This document shows, in pieces, positions 18,131 to 28,413 of a stretch of DNA of 64,000 nucleotides. Source of the DNA: Arthrobacter sp. Soil762 (GTDB taxonomy: Bacteria > Actinomycetota > Actinomycetes > Actinomycetales > Micrococcaceae); NCBI RefSeq assembly GCF_001428335.1, contig NZ_LMSG01000023.1:1-64000 (forward strand), written 5' to 3'. Each line of letters starts with the position of its first letter. Position 1 is the stretch's first letter. Made by a program: the position numbers and the translations under genes. The notes under the pieces were generated by a model. The model was not told where the DNA came from, made no database searches, and saw only the letters and a program-made list of their open reading frames with translations.

Positions 18131-18243
18131 GGGAACAGCCCTCATTCCGTCGACGGTGCGGCCTGGAAGGGCAGCAGCAAGTGCCGCCCCGGCCGTTCAG
18201 AATCAGCCTAGTACAAGGCAGGCCGCACATTTGGCATCCGCAC

Positions 18244-19119
18244 TCAGCGGACGGCGACACGGATATTGTTGCGCCACGGGTCCTCGAAGCGCAGCTCGGC
18301 GCCCGTGTGGTGCGAGGCCACACCGGCGACCTTCAGGCGGTCGGCGAGCGCTCCGACGTCATCCCCGGAAGGGACCTCGATGAGCACTTCGCCGAGGCCC
18401 AGGGTGTCCTTGCGGGGACCGGCTCCGCGGCTGTTCCAGACGTTCATGGCCATGTGGTGGTGATACCGGCCCGCGGAGACAAACAGCGCCTGCCCGTGCC
18501 AGCCGGCGGTCTTTTCGAAGCCCAGCGTGCCCACGTAGAAATCGTGCGCTGACTGGACGTCGCCCACCTGGAGGTGGACGTGGCCCACACCGGCTTCGCT
18601 GGCCCGCTGGCCGGCCACGGATTCCTGGGTCAGGTGCTGCTCAAGGTAGCGCTGCGGCGGCAGTGCCAGGCTGTCCATCACTACAGCCTTCCCGTTCCAG
18701 GACCAGTTTTCGCGGGGCCTGTCCCAGTACAGTTCGACGCCGTTGCCTTCGGGGTCATTGAAGTAGAAGGCCTCGCTGACGAGGTGGTCGGCGCTGCCGG
18801 TGAAGGACCGGGGTTCGTACTGGGCGGCGGTGGCTACCGTGGCGGCCAGCGAAGCCTGGTCGTCAAACAGCAGTGCGGTGTGGAACAGCCCGGCCTCTCC
18901 CCTGCCCGGCAGATTCAAGGACGGGGCGGCCGCGAGATGGACCAGCGGGCGTTGAAGGCGGCCAAGATAGACGCCGCCGTCCTGTTCCGCGACGACCTCC
19001 AGGCCGAGCGCACGCTGGTAGTAGTCGGTCATCAGCTTCATGTCGCCCACCTTGAGCATCACGGTGCCCATGGAGAGGTCGGCAGGAAGGAGATCCCGGC
19101 TGGTGGCTTCTGCAGTCAT
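18244..19119 (-). CDS. VOC-family protein, two-domain extradiol-dioxygenase/glyoxalase type
   Basis: This 291-residue protein has two consecutive vicinal-oxygen-chelate domains (about 17-135 and 175-285), the layout of CatE-type catechol 2,3-dioxygenases. Candidate metal ligands include His in GRYHHHMAMN and GHVHLQVG and Glu in NGVELYWDRP. The substrate cannot be told from sequence; close relatives are annotated as ring-cleaving dioxygenases or glyoxalases. The start has a GGGAG site 7 nt upstream. It is divergent from the TPP-riboswitch-controlled thiC gene. Confidence 0.82.
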   Translation of the reverse strand: MTAEATSRDLLPADLSMGTVMLKVGDMKLMTDYYQRALGLEVVAEQDGGVYLGRLQRPLVHLAAAPSLNLPGRGEAGLFHTALLFDDQASLAATVATAAQYEPRSFTGSADHLVSEAFYFNDPEGNGVELYWDRPRENWSWNGKAVVMDSLALPPQRYLEQHLTQESVAGQRASEAGVGHVHLQVGDVQSAHDFYVGTLGFEKTAGWHGQALFVSAGRYHHHMAMNVWNSRGAGPRKDTLGLGEVLIEVPSGDDVGALADRLKVAGVASHHTGAELRFEDPWRNNIRVAVR

Positions 19120-19229
19120 TTGAAAACTCCCGGTCCGTTGGCCTTCGGATGGAAGGCGGCTATGGTTCTAATTTACTTGAAGCTTCAATTTAATTCAAGC
19201 GTTCCTGCAAAATCCTGCAGCGGCTGTGG

Positions 19230-19235
19230 TAGCTT
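19230..19235 (+). promoter_or_regulatory. -10 element of the thiC riboswitch transcript
   Basis: TAGCTT fits the TAnnnT actinobacterial -10 consensus and would place the transcription start near 19242, exactly where the TPP aptamer begins. No convincing -35 is visible. Confidence 0.5.
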
Positions 19236-19241
19236 CGACTT

Positions 19242-21154
<1,913 letters not shown>

Positions 21155-21158
21155 CGGC

Positions 21159-21893
21159 TCAGGAAGCCTGAACTGAGCGCGACCTGCCGACGTCGGCGAT
21201 GAAGGACCGGATGGCACGGTCACCTTCGGCAGAGTCCTGGGGCCGGTGTCCTCCCGCAGCGATGCGGTGCAGGGCACCGGTTTCCTGCAGATATCCGGCG
21301 ATCTCCTCGTAGAGCGGTTCCCATCCACCCGTCAGGACCAGGGTGGGGACGCCCGGAACAATATGCAGCGGGGCCTCCCAGGACGGCGCCTGCAACCGGA
21401 GCCGGCGCGCCGACCGTTTTTCCTCCGGCGTGGCGGGCTCCTGCAGGTCCGCCGCGAACATTCGCCGCACGAACTCCCGCTGGAAGTCTTCATCGCTGAG
21501 TTGGTGCCGGACGTCGAACAGCGGTTGCATCATGGCCCTGTGGGCAGACGTGGCCGGCAGTTCGGCGGTCAGGGACAAACACGCCGGTTCAACCAACGTG
21601 AGGGAAAACACCAGATCGGGGCGTTCGACGGCGGCCATCATGGCCGCAATGGCGCCCTGGGCGTGGGCGACGACATGGCCGCCGGCAGCCCCGCGGCCGT
21701 CATCGGCAAGTGAACGCAGGATGATGGCGGCGTCTTCAGCGAACGAGGACTCCACGGGTTCAGCCACAGGATCAAAGCCGTGCCGCCGCAGGAAGAGGGC
21801 GTCGTACGTCAGGGCCATTCCGTGCTGGCGCGGCCACGCCGCGGCACCGAAAGGTCCGGCGCCGTGCACGAACACTACCCGCTGTTTGAACAT
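21159..21893 (-). CDS. alpha/beta-hydrolase fold protein lacking the nucleophile serine
   Basis: This 244-residue protein has the alpha/beta-hydrolase start (VVFVHGAGPFG) and a C-terminal histidine (AAGGHRPQDS). The nucleophile elbow, normally GxSxG, reads A-H-A-Q-G (Ala78). The acid position after strand 7 (LTGGWEPLYEE) also lacks a clear Asp. It is therefore likely a non-catalytic or altered member. A TAGGGT hexamer 6 nt before the ATG suggests leaderless transcription. It lies downstream of ffh, and its stop is 4 nt from the convergent thiC stop. Confidence 0.75.
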   Translation of the reverse strand: MFKQRVVFVHGAGPFGAAAWPRQHGMALTYDALFLRRHGFDPVAEPVESSFAEDAAIILRSLADDGRGAAGGHVVAHAQGAIAAMMAAVERPDLVFSLTLVEPACLSLTAELPATSAHRAMMQPLFDVRHQLSDEDFQREFVRRMFAADLQEPATPEEKRSARRLRLQAPSWEAPLHIVPGVPTLVLTGGWEPLYEEIAGYLQETGALHRIAAGGHRPQDSAEGDRAIRSFIADVGRSRSVQAS

Positions 21894-21899
21894 GACCCA

Positions 21900-21905
21900 A
21901 CCCTA
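21900..21905 (-). promoter_or_regulatory. leaderless-type -10 of the hydrolase-fold gene
   Basis: On the minus strand TAGGGT is followed by TGGGTC and then the ATG at 21893, the same 6-nt spacing seen at other genes here. Confidence 0.45.
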
Positions 21906-21929
21906 TTCCACGGCATCGACATCCCAATC

Positions 21930-21981
21930 GGGCAGCAGCCAGTGTCGTTATGAGTGCTCACAACGACGCCTGCTGCTACCC
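21930..21981 (-). terminator. stem-loop downstream of ffh
   Basis: A 10-bp outer stem (GGGTAGCAGC with GCTGCTGCCC on the minus strand, one G-U pair) and an inner GTCGTT/AACGAC stem lie 16 bp after the ffh stop. There is no strong T tract, so termination strength is uncertain. Confidence 0.45.
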
Positions 21982-21996
21982 AGTCGGGAGGGGTGG

Positions 21997-23577
21997 TTAC
22001 TTGCCGAGGAACTTGTCGAATCCCTTGGGCAGGTTCAGCTGAGACGGGTCGAAGTCGCCGCCCTGTTGGCCGAACGCTGCCCCCGTGGGGAGCGCCTTCG
22101 CCGCGCCGGCCCGCCGGGCCTCGGCGTCCTTCAGCTCCTGGGCAGCCTTGGCAGGGTTGCCTGAGCGGGCCTTCTTCTTCGGTGCGTTCTTGCCGCCCTT
22201 CCGCGCACCGCCGGGGCCGCCCATGCCAGGCATCCCGGGCATTCCGGGCATGCCGCCGCCCTGGGCCATCTTCTTCATCATCTTCTGGGCCTGGCCGAAG
22301 CGCTCCAGCAGGCCGTTGACCTCGGAGACATGCACGCCGGAACCCCGGGCAATGCGTGCCCGGCGGGAGCCGTTGATGATCTTCGGGGCGACGCGTTCGT
22401 GCGGCGTCATGGAACGCACGATCGCCTCGACACGGTCGATCTCGCGCTCGTCAAAGTTCTCCAGCTGCTCGCGGATGTTCTGCGCACCGGGCATCATCAT
22501 GAGCATCTTCTTCATGGAGCCCATGTTGCGGATCTGCTGCATTTGGGAGAGGAAGTCATCCAGGGTGAAGTCTTCCTGGTCGGCGAATTTCTTCGCCATC
22601 CGGGCGGCTTCGTCCTTGTCCCAGTTCTTTTCGGCCTGCTCAATCAGGGTGAGGACGTCACCCATGTCCAGGATGCGGGAGGCCATGCGGTCCGGGTGGA
22701 ACAGCTCAAAGTCATCCACGCCTTCGCCGGTGGAGGCGAACATAACCGGCTTACCGGTGACCGATGCAACCGAGAGTGCGGCACCGCCGCGGGCGTCGCC
22801 GTCGAGCTTTGACAGCACGATTCCGGTGAAGTTCACACCCTCGTCAAACGCCACAGCCGTGTTCACGGCGTCCTGCCCGATCATGGCGTCGATCACGAAC
22901 AGCACTTCATTGGGGACGATGGCGCGGCGGATTTCGCTCGCCTGCTCCATCATCTCGGCGTCAACACCGAGGCGCCCGGCGGTGTCAACAATTACGACGT
23001 CGTGCAGCTTCTGGCGCGCTTCCTCAACGCCGGCGCGGGCGACGGCGACCGGGTCACCGGCGGGGTGCTCCAGTTCCGAAGTGGCTCCGGGGTGCGGCGC
23101 GAAAACGGGCACGCCAGCGCGGTTGCCGACAACCTGGAGCTGGGTGACGGCATTGGGCCGCTGGAGATCACATGCCACCAGCAGGGGGCTGTGGCCTTGG
23201 GCCTTGAGCCATTTGGCGAGCTTGCCCGCCAGGGTGGTCTTACCGGCACCCTGGAGGCCGGCCAGCATGATGATAGTGGGACCGGTCTTGGCAAGGCGGA
23301 TCCGGCGGGTCTCGCCACCGAGGATCTCAACGAGTTCCTCATTGACGATCTTGACGATCTGCTGGCTGGGGTTCAACGCCCCCGATACCTCTGCCCCGAG
23401 GGCACGCTCGCGGACGCGGGCCGTAAACTCACGCACCACGGGAACGGCGACATCGGCATCCAGGAGGGCGCGGCGGATCTCCCGGACTGTGGCATCGACG
23501 TCGGCCTCAGTGAGGCGGCCCTTGCCACGGAGATTCTTGAAGGTTGCTGTCAACCGGTCAGAGAGTGAATTGAACAC
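21997..23577 (-). CDS. ffh: signal recognition particle protein Ffh
   Basis: Ffh binds signal sequences and 4.5S RNA and, with FtsY, targets ribosomes to the membrane. The 526-residue protein has the N domain (1-90), the GTPase G domain with GLQGAGKTT (107-115), DTAGRLG and TKLDG-type motif SKLDGDARGG, and a C-terminal Met-rich M domain. The C-tail contains an unusual repeated GMPGMPGMPGM segment (about 448-460) followed by a basic Lys/Arg stretch. It starts at GTG. In other actinobacteria glnD lies between glnB and ffh; here it does not. Confidence 0.96.
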   Translation of the reverse strand: MFNSLSDRLTATFKNLRGKGRLTEADVDATVREIRRALLDADVAVPVVREFTARVRERALGAEVSGALNPSQQIVKIVNEELVEILGGETRRIRLAKTGPTIIMLAGLQGAGKTTLAGKLAKWLKAQGHSPLLVACDLQRPNAVTQLQVVGNRAGVPVFAPHPGATSELEHPAGDPVAVARAGVEEARQKLHDVVIVDTAGRLGVDAEMMEQASEIRRAIVPNEVLFVIDAMIGQDAVNTAVAFDEGVNFTGIVLSKLDGDARGGAALSVASVTGKPVMFASTGEGVDDFELFHPDRMASRILDMGDVLTLIEQAEKNWDKDEAARMAKKFADQEDFTLDDFLSQMQQIRNMGSMKKMLMMMPGAQNIREQLENFDEREIDRVEAIVRSMTPHERVAPKIINGSRRARIARGSGVHVSEVNGLLERFGQAQKMMKKMAQGGGMPGMPGMPGMGGPGGARKGGKNAPKKKARSGNPAKAAQELKDAEARRAGAAKALPTGAAFGQQGGDFDPSQLNLPKGFDKFLGK

Positions 23578-23653
23578 GCGCCGCGCACTTCTTTCAGTGG
23601 ATTTACAGGGGGGACTCGACTATCTAGGGTACCAAGTCGGGCTTGCCGGATGG

Positions 23654-23659
23654 CATGCT
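23654..23659 (+). promoter_or_regulatory. leaderless-type -10 of the G6PD-family gene
   Basis: CATGCT lies 6 nt (GGCAGG) before the GTG start at 23666, an arrangement nearly identical to TATGCT before the FasR-like gene. Confidence 0.4.
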
Positions 23660-23665
23660 GGCAGG

Positions 23666-25069
23666 GTGACCAGCCAAACAAGTGTAAAAACCCTGCTCAT
23701 TCTGGGTGCCTCAGGCGATCTGACGGGACGCCTTCTGCTCCCGGGACTGGCCCGGCTGGTGGCGAGCGGCCGCGCCGATGGCCTGACCCTGGTGGGCGCC
23801 GGCTCCGATGCCTGGACGCCGGGCCAGTGGCGGGCCAGGGTCCACGAGGCCTTCGCCCCCGCCGCGGAGGCCGCCGACGCGGCCGGCAAGAAGGCACTCA
23901 CGGCCTTGGCGGAAGCTACCCCCTATCACCAGCTGGATGTTACGGCGGACGGAGCCCTGGCGGCATTGTTGGCAGGCCTGGAAGGCCCCACCGCGATCTA
24001 TTTTGCGCTGCCTCCCCATGTCAGCCAGCTGGCTTGCGAGTCCCTGCACCGTGACCAGGTTCCGGCCGGAACACGGCTGGTGATGGAGAAGCCGTTCGGC
24101 GCAAGTGTTGCCTCGGCCCGTTCCCTCAATCAAACACTCGCCGCGCTGGTGCCGGAGGACCACATTCACCGGGTGGACCACTTCCTGGGCAAGGCGACGG
24201 TGCTCAACATCCTGGGCCTGCGCTTTGCGAACAATTTCCTGGAACCCGTATGGAACCGCGAGCACGTGGAAAAGGTCGAGATCATCTTCGACGAGGACCT
24301 GGCACTGGAGGGAAGGGCGCGGTATTACGACAACGCCGGCGCCCTGCGCGACATGATCCAGAGCCACCTGCTCCAGATCATGGCCCTGATGGCCATTGAG
24401 CCGCCGGCCACCATCGGGGAGCGGGACCTCCGCGACGCTATCGCAGCCGTGCTGCGCGCCAGCAGCATCAGCGCGCCGTACGCGAACTCCACCCGCCGGG
24501 CCACGTATACGGCGGGTTCGATTGCCGGCCGGAACGTCCCGGACTATGCGCAGGAAGAAGGGGTGGACGCAGCCCGCGGGACAGAGACCCTGGCGGAAGT
24601 CCGGGTGGACATCGACAACTGGCGCTGGAAGGGGGTCCCGTTCATCCTGCGTTCGGGCAAGGCCCTCGGGGTGAAACGCAAGGAAGCCGTGGTCACGTTC
24701 CGCCCTGTCCCGCATCTGCCGGGAGGATTCACCGGCGTGGACTCCCCCAACCAGCTGCGGATCGGGTTCGGGCCGGATACCCTGGCGTTCGACGTCGACG
24801 TCAACGGCCCCGGCAGCATCTTCAGCCTGAGCCGCACAACGCTGAATGCGGAGCTGAGCGCTTCTGAGCTGCTGCCCTATGGCGAAGTGCTGGAGGGCGT
24901 CCTGAGCGGCGACCCGCTGCTCTCGGTGCGCGGCGACACCGCGGAGGAATGCTGGCGGATTCTTGAGCCGGTGCTGAAGGCCTGGCAGCGGGGCACGGTG
25001 CCGCTGGAAAAGTACGACGCCGGTTCGGCCGGCCCCGCCGGATGGCCGGGTTCCGCGCCGGCTGGCTAA
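23666..25069 (+). CDS. zwf: glucose-6-phosphate dehydrogenase family protein
   Basis: This enzyme oxidises glucose 6-phosphate to 6-phosphogluconolactone with NADP. The 467-residue protein has the N-terminal dinucleotide motif GASGDLT (14-20), the substrate motif RVDHFLGK (169-176, usually RIDHYLGK) and the catalytic-His segment ALRDMIQSHLLQ. I place the start at GTG 23666; the much longer open frame upstream runs antisense through ffh and is not coding. It lacks the usual tal/opcA neighbours, so it may be a second paralogue. It occupies the place of glnD and points toward glnB. Confidence 0.88.
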   Translation: MTSQTSVKTLLILGASGDLTGRLLLPGLARLVASGRADGLTLVGAGSDAWTPGQWRARVHEAFAPAAEAADAAGKKALTALAEATPYHQLDVTADGALAALLAGLEGPTAIYFALPPHVSQLACESLHRDQVPAGTRLVMEKPFGASVASARSLNQTLAALVPEDHIHRVDHFLGKATVLNILGLRFANNFLEPVWNREHVEKVEIIFDEDLALEGRARYYDNAGALRDMIQSHLLQIMALMAIEPPATIGERDLRDAIAAVLRASSISAPYANSTRRATYTAGSIAGRNVPDYAQEEGVDAARGTETLAEVRVDIDNWRWKGVPFILRSGKALGVKRKEAVVTFRPVPHLPGGFTGVDSPNQLRIGFGPDTLAFDVDVNGPGSIFSLSRTTLNAELSASELLPYGEVLEGVLSGDPLLSVRGDTAEECWRILEPVLKAWQRGTVPLEKYDAGSAGPAGWPGSAPAG

Positions 25070-25096
25070 GGCTGGCTGGCTATGCCAGAACAAACA

Positions 25097-25142
25097 GAGC
25101 GGGCAGGGAACCTTTCGAGGTTCCCTGCCCGCTCTTTCGTTT
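25097..25142. terminator. bidirectional terminator between zwf-like gene and glnB
   Basis: A 16-bp perfect stem (GAGCGGGCAGGGAACC, 25097-25112, and 25119-25134) with a TTTCGA loop is followed on the plus strand by TTTCGTTT. It sits between the convergent G6PD-family and glnB genes. Confidence 0.9.
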
Positions 25143-25182
25143 GGAACAGTCTGCTTTGCCGATCAATCAGCTTCCGGCACTG

Positions 25183-25521
25183 CTAGATGGCGGCGACGCC
25201 GCGTTCGCCGGTCCGGACCCTTACCGCTTCGAAGACGTCCACGGTCCAGACCTTGCCATCGCCGGCGCGGCCGGTGTTGGAGCTGGCGATGATGACGTCC
25301 AGGATGTCATCGGCCTGTTCGTCCGTGGCGAGGACTTCAACCCGGATCTTGGGCAGGAGGTCCACGTTGTATTCAGCTCCGCGGTAGACCTCCGTGTAGC
25401 CGCGCTGGCGGCCGTAGCCGCTGGCCGCGCTGACCGTCAGCCCCTGGACGCCGTAGGACTCCAGGCCTTCCCGGATGGCTTCGAGCTTCTCCGGGCGGAC
25501 GATGGCAGTGATCAGTTTCAT
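25183..25521 (-). CDS. glnB: nitrogen regulatory protein PII
   Basis: PII senses 2-oxoglutarate and ATP/ADP and controls ammonium transport and nitrogen regulators. The 112-residue protein has the full T-loop TEVYRGAEYNVDLLPK with Tyr51, the residue uridylylated or adenylylated by GlnD in other bacteria, and the ATP-binding GKVWTVDVFEAVRVRTGERG region. It overlaps amtB by 4 nt (ATGA), so it is the GlnK-type partner that can bind and block AmtB. No glnD gene follows, unlike in Mycobacterium and Corynebacterium. Confidence 0.96.
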   Translation of the reverse strand: MKLITAIVRPEKLEAIREGLESYGVQGLTVSAASGYGRQRGYTEVYRGAEYNVDLLPKIRVEVLATDEQADDILDVIIASSNTGRAGDGKVWTVDVFEAVRVRTGERGVAAI

Positions 25522-26867
25522 GCTTCCACGCTTTCCTTGCCCGCTGCCGGTGCGGTCTTCTTTGCGCCGGCTGCTTCGCCGTCAGTGGCCGAACCCTTGC
25601 CCTTGATCAGTTCGTGGAGCGGCTGGAAGCTCCCGCCGTGGCCGCCCACTCCGAACTCGTACGCCGTCTCGGCGTGCAGGCTGAGGTCAACACCAACGAC
25701 TTCCTGCTCCTGCGAGACGCGGAAGCCCATGGTCTTGTGGATGGCGTAGGCGATGATTGCGGTGAGGATTGCCGAGTAAGCGATGGCGATGCCTGCTGCT
25801 GCGAGCTGGGCCCAAAGCTGGGCCGGACCGCCGCCATAGAAGAGGCCGCCGCCCACACCGTCGGTTGGGAGGGCGATGAAGCCCAGGGCAACCGTTCCGA
25901 TGATGCCGGAGACAAGGTGAACGCCCACAACATCCAGGGAGTCATCGAAGCCCCAGCGGAACTTGAGACCGACGGCCAGGGCCGAGGCGACACCGGCGAT
26001 GACACCGAGGCCGAGCGCGCCCACCGGGCTGACGTTGGCACAGGCCGGGGTGATGGCGACCAGGCCGGCAACAACACCGGAGGCGGCACCAAGGGAGGTG
26101 GGGTGGCCGTCGCGGATGCGTTCGGTGACGAGCCAGCCGAGCATTGCCGCGGCCGGGGCTGCGAGGGTGTTGATCCAGATCAGGCCGCCCTGCTCAGCAG
26201 TGGTGGCGGCGCCGCCGTTGAAGCCGAACCAGCCGAACCACAGGATGGCTGCACCGAGCATCACGAACGGGATGTTGTGCGGGCGGTGGTTGGGGTCCTT
26301 GCCGAAGCCGCGGCGGTTGCCGATGATCAGGACCAGGACGAGGGCTGCCACACCGGCGTTGATGTGGACCACGGTGCCGCCGGCGAAGTCGATGGCCGGG
26401 CCGAGTGCCTGGCCAATGGCGCCTTCAGGGCCGAAGAGGCCTCCGCCCCAGACCATGTAGGCCAGGGGGCAGTAAACGAGGGTGACCCAGACGGGGACGA
26501 AGAGGGCCCAGGCGCCGAACTTGGCGCGGTCAGCGATCGCGCCGCTGATGAGGGCGACGGTGATGATGGCGAAGGTGGCGGCGTAGCCGACCTTGATGAG
26601 CCCGTCCGGCGTGGTGATGCCTTCAAGGCCGAACGTGGCGAACGGGTTACCGACAATCTGCAGGAAGCCCTCGCCGGAGCTCATCGAAGCGCCCCAGAGG
26701 ACCCAGACCACGCCGACCATACCGATGGAGATGAAGCTCATCATCATCATGTTCAATGCAGCTTTGGCGCGCGTCATGCCGCCGTAGAAAAATGCCAGAC
26801 CTGGTGTCATGAACAGCACGAGTGCTGCTGCCACCATGAGCCATACGTGACCTGCGGTAAGTTCCAT
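25518..26867 (-). CDS. amtB: ammonium transporter AmtB
   Basis: This 449-residue Amt-family channel imports ammonium. It has about 11 membrane segments, the twin pore histidines in VVHINAGVAAL and VHLVSGIIGT, and an N-terminal Met-rich segment ALNMMMMSF. The start has GGAGG 9 nt upstream. It forms a translationally coupled pair with glnB. The 228-bp divergent region upstream has two 12-bp direct repeats containing GlnR-box-like half-sites, in keeping with nitrogen control. Confidence 0.96.
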   Translation of the reverse strand: MELTAGHVWLMVAAALVLFMTPGLAFFYGGMTRAKAALNMMMMSFISIGMVGVVWVLWGASMSSGEGFLQIVGNPFATFGLEGITTPDGLIKVGYAATFAIITVALISGAIADRAKFGAWALFVPVWVTLVYCPLAYMVWGGGLFGPEGAIGQALGPAIDFAGGTVVHINAGVAALVLVLIIGNRRGFGKDPNHRPHNIPFVMLGAAILWFGWFGFNGGAATTAEQGGLIWINTLAAPAAAMLGWLVTERIRDGHPTSLGAASGVVAGLVAITPACANVSPVGALGLGVIAGVASALAVGLKFRWGFDDSLDVVGVHLVSGIIGTVALGFIALPTDGVGGGLFYGGGPAQLWAQLAAAGIAIAYSAILTAIIAYAIHKTMGFRVSQEQEVVGVDLSLHAETAYEFGVGGHGGSFQPLHELIKGKGSATDGEAAGAKKTAPAAGKESVEA

Positions 26868-26980
26868 GGTGCACGTCCTCCCTATGATCGATGCTGCGGA
26901 ATGCTCCGCCTTACTAACGCCTTTTGCGTCCTGTATCGAGTCTGTCGCTGCCGTGTTTCGCCCGCAGAGGATTTACATTG

Positions 26981-27046
26981 CTGGCTTGTTACAACAACCT
27001 CCCGGAAGTAAATGGTGCATATCTGGCTTGTTACGGTTATGTTTCA
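26981..27046. promoter_or_regulatory. direct repeats with GlnR-like half-sites in the amtB upstream region
   Basis: CTGGCTTGTTAC occurs twice, at 26981-26992 and 27023-27034, 42 bp apart (about four helical turns). On the amtB strand each gives GTAAC followed by six bases. GAAAC-N6-GTAAC at about 27030-27045 fits GlnR box spacing (GTnAC-N6-GAAAC). Which regulator binds is inferred. Confidence 0.45.
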
Positions 27047-27094
27047 CCACTGCCGCCGACCCCCGGCCGCCTACCTTGCAAGGAAACCCGCCCC

Positions 27095-28336
27095 ATGACG
27101 GCACCATCACGCGTGAGCCGCGCCACAACGCGGATTTTTTCCGTTATCCGCCCGCAGAGGCCCACGCTTCCGCGCGACATCAAGGTGATGCTCGCTGCGG
27201 CGTTCCTGATTGCCCTCGGTTTTGGGCTGGTGGCGCCGGTCCTGCCCCAGTTCGCCACCACTTTCGACGTCGGGGCAACGGCAGCCGCCGTGATCGTGAG
27301 CATCTTCGCCTTCATGCGGCTGGTGTTCGCGCCGGCGGGCGGGGCCCTGATCGGCCGATGGGGTGAGCGGCCCGTATATGTGGCGGGGCTGCTGATTGTG
27401 GCGGTATCAACGGCGGCGTGCGCTTTTGCCCAGGACTATTGGCAGCTGCTGGTCTTCCGGGGGCTCGGCGGCGTGGGCTCGGTGATGTTCACGGTGGCCT
27501 CCATGGCCCTTGTGGTGCGGCTGGCGCCGCCGGAAAGCCGGGGCAGGGTATCCGGCGCTTACGCGTCCGCGTTCCTGATCGGCAGCGTCCTGGGCCCGGT
27601 GGTAGGCGGTCTGCTCGCCGGATTCGGCTTGCGGGTGCCGTTCCTTTGCTACGCCGCCGCGCTGATCCTTGCTGCCGCGGTGGTGCAGACCCAACTCAGC
27701 CACGCGCCGTCCGCGGACCGGTCCACAGTGGGCCGCGCCCCGGACATGCGCTTCGCCGAGGCCTGGGGAATTGGTGTGTACCGCTCGGCGTTGCTGTCCA
27801 GCTTCGCCAACGGCTGGGCCACATTTGGTGTGCGGATGGCCACCGTCCCGCTGTTTGCCGTTGCTGCGCTGGGTGCCGGTCCCGAGGCCGCCGGCCTTGC
27901 GCTGGCCGTTTTCGCCGCGGGCAATGCCGCCGCACTGACATTCTCCGGCCGGCTGGCGGACAGCATGGGCAGGCGGCCGTTGATGGTCGTAGGGCTCCTG
28001 GTCGCCGGGCTCGCCACGGCCGCCATCGGCTTCACGTCCCACCTGGGCTGGTTCCTCGCCGCGTCGGTTGTGGCCGGTGTGGGGTCCGGACTTCTGGGAC
28101 CTGCCCAGCAGGCCGCCGTCGCGGATGTCATCGGCAATGAGCGGTCCGGCGGGCGGGTCCTGGCCGCCTACCAGATGACCTCGGACGTCGGGGCTATTGC
28201 CGGACCGGTGCTCGTGGGCGTCCTGGCGGACCGGCTGGGCTACGGCTGGGCTTTCGGCGTCACCGGCGGTGTGCTGGTGCTCGCGGCGGCTTGCTGGTCC
28301 GTGACGCGCGAGCCGCTGAAACGCGTCGAGGGGTGA
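27095..28336 (+). CDS. MFS transporter, drug/solute exporter type
   Basis: This 413-residue major facilitator superfamily protein has about 12 membrane segments. Motif A-type loops lie after TM2 (GRWGERPVYVAG) and in the second half (GRLADSMGRRPLMV), a layout typical of drug:H+ antiporters. I start it at ATG 27095, which gives a normal cytoplasmic N-terminus; the frame is open further upstream without support. The substrate is unknown. It is divergent from amtB, and its stop codon lies within a long terminator stem shared with ftsY. Confidence 0.85.
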   Translation: MTAPSRVSRATTRIFSVIRPQRPTLPRDIKVMLAAAFLIALGFGLVAPVLPQFATTFDVGATAAAVIVSIFAFMRLVFAPAGGALIGRWGERPVYVAGLLIVAVSTAACAFAQDYWQLLVFRGLGGVGSVMFTVASMALVVRLAPPESRGRVSGAYASAFLIGSVLGPVVGGLLAGFGLRVPFLCYAAALILAAAVVQTQLSHAPSADRSTVGRAPDMRFAEAWGIGVYRSALLSSFANGWATFGVRMATVPLFAVAALGAGPEAAGLALAVFAAGNAAALTFSGRLADSMGRRPLMVVGLLVAGLATAAIGFTSHLGWFLAASVVAGVGSGLLGPAQQAAVADVIGNERSGGRVLAAYQMTSDVGAIAGPVLVGVLADRLGYGWAFGVTGGVLVLAAACWSVTREPLKRVEG

Positions 28337-28382
28337 GATCCCGCCGCTAAAGCCTCGGCTTAGCGGCGGGATCTCACCCCTC
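28328..28382. terminator. long bidirectional terminator between MFS gene and ftsY
   Basis: A stem of about 26 bp begins GAGGGGTGAGATCCCGCCGC on both strands, with a single bulged A and a 3-nt loop. It spans the MFS stop codon (28334-28336) and precedes the convergent ftsY stop at 28414. A GTTTGT tract follows on the plus strand. Confidence 0.88.
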
Positions 28383-28413
28383 GTTTGTGTAAACCCCGGT
28401 GTCGACCCGGTTA

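Noticed and set aside
22085-23665. Long open frame continuous with the G6PD-family gene
   Set aside because: It runs antisense through ffh, is Ser/Arg-rich and has no family features. It is a product of high GC content; the true start is GTG 23666.
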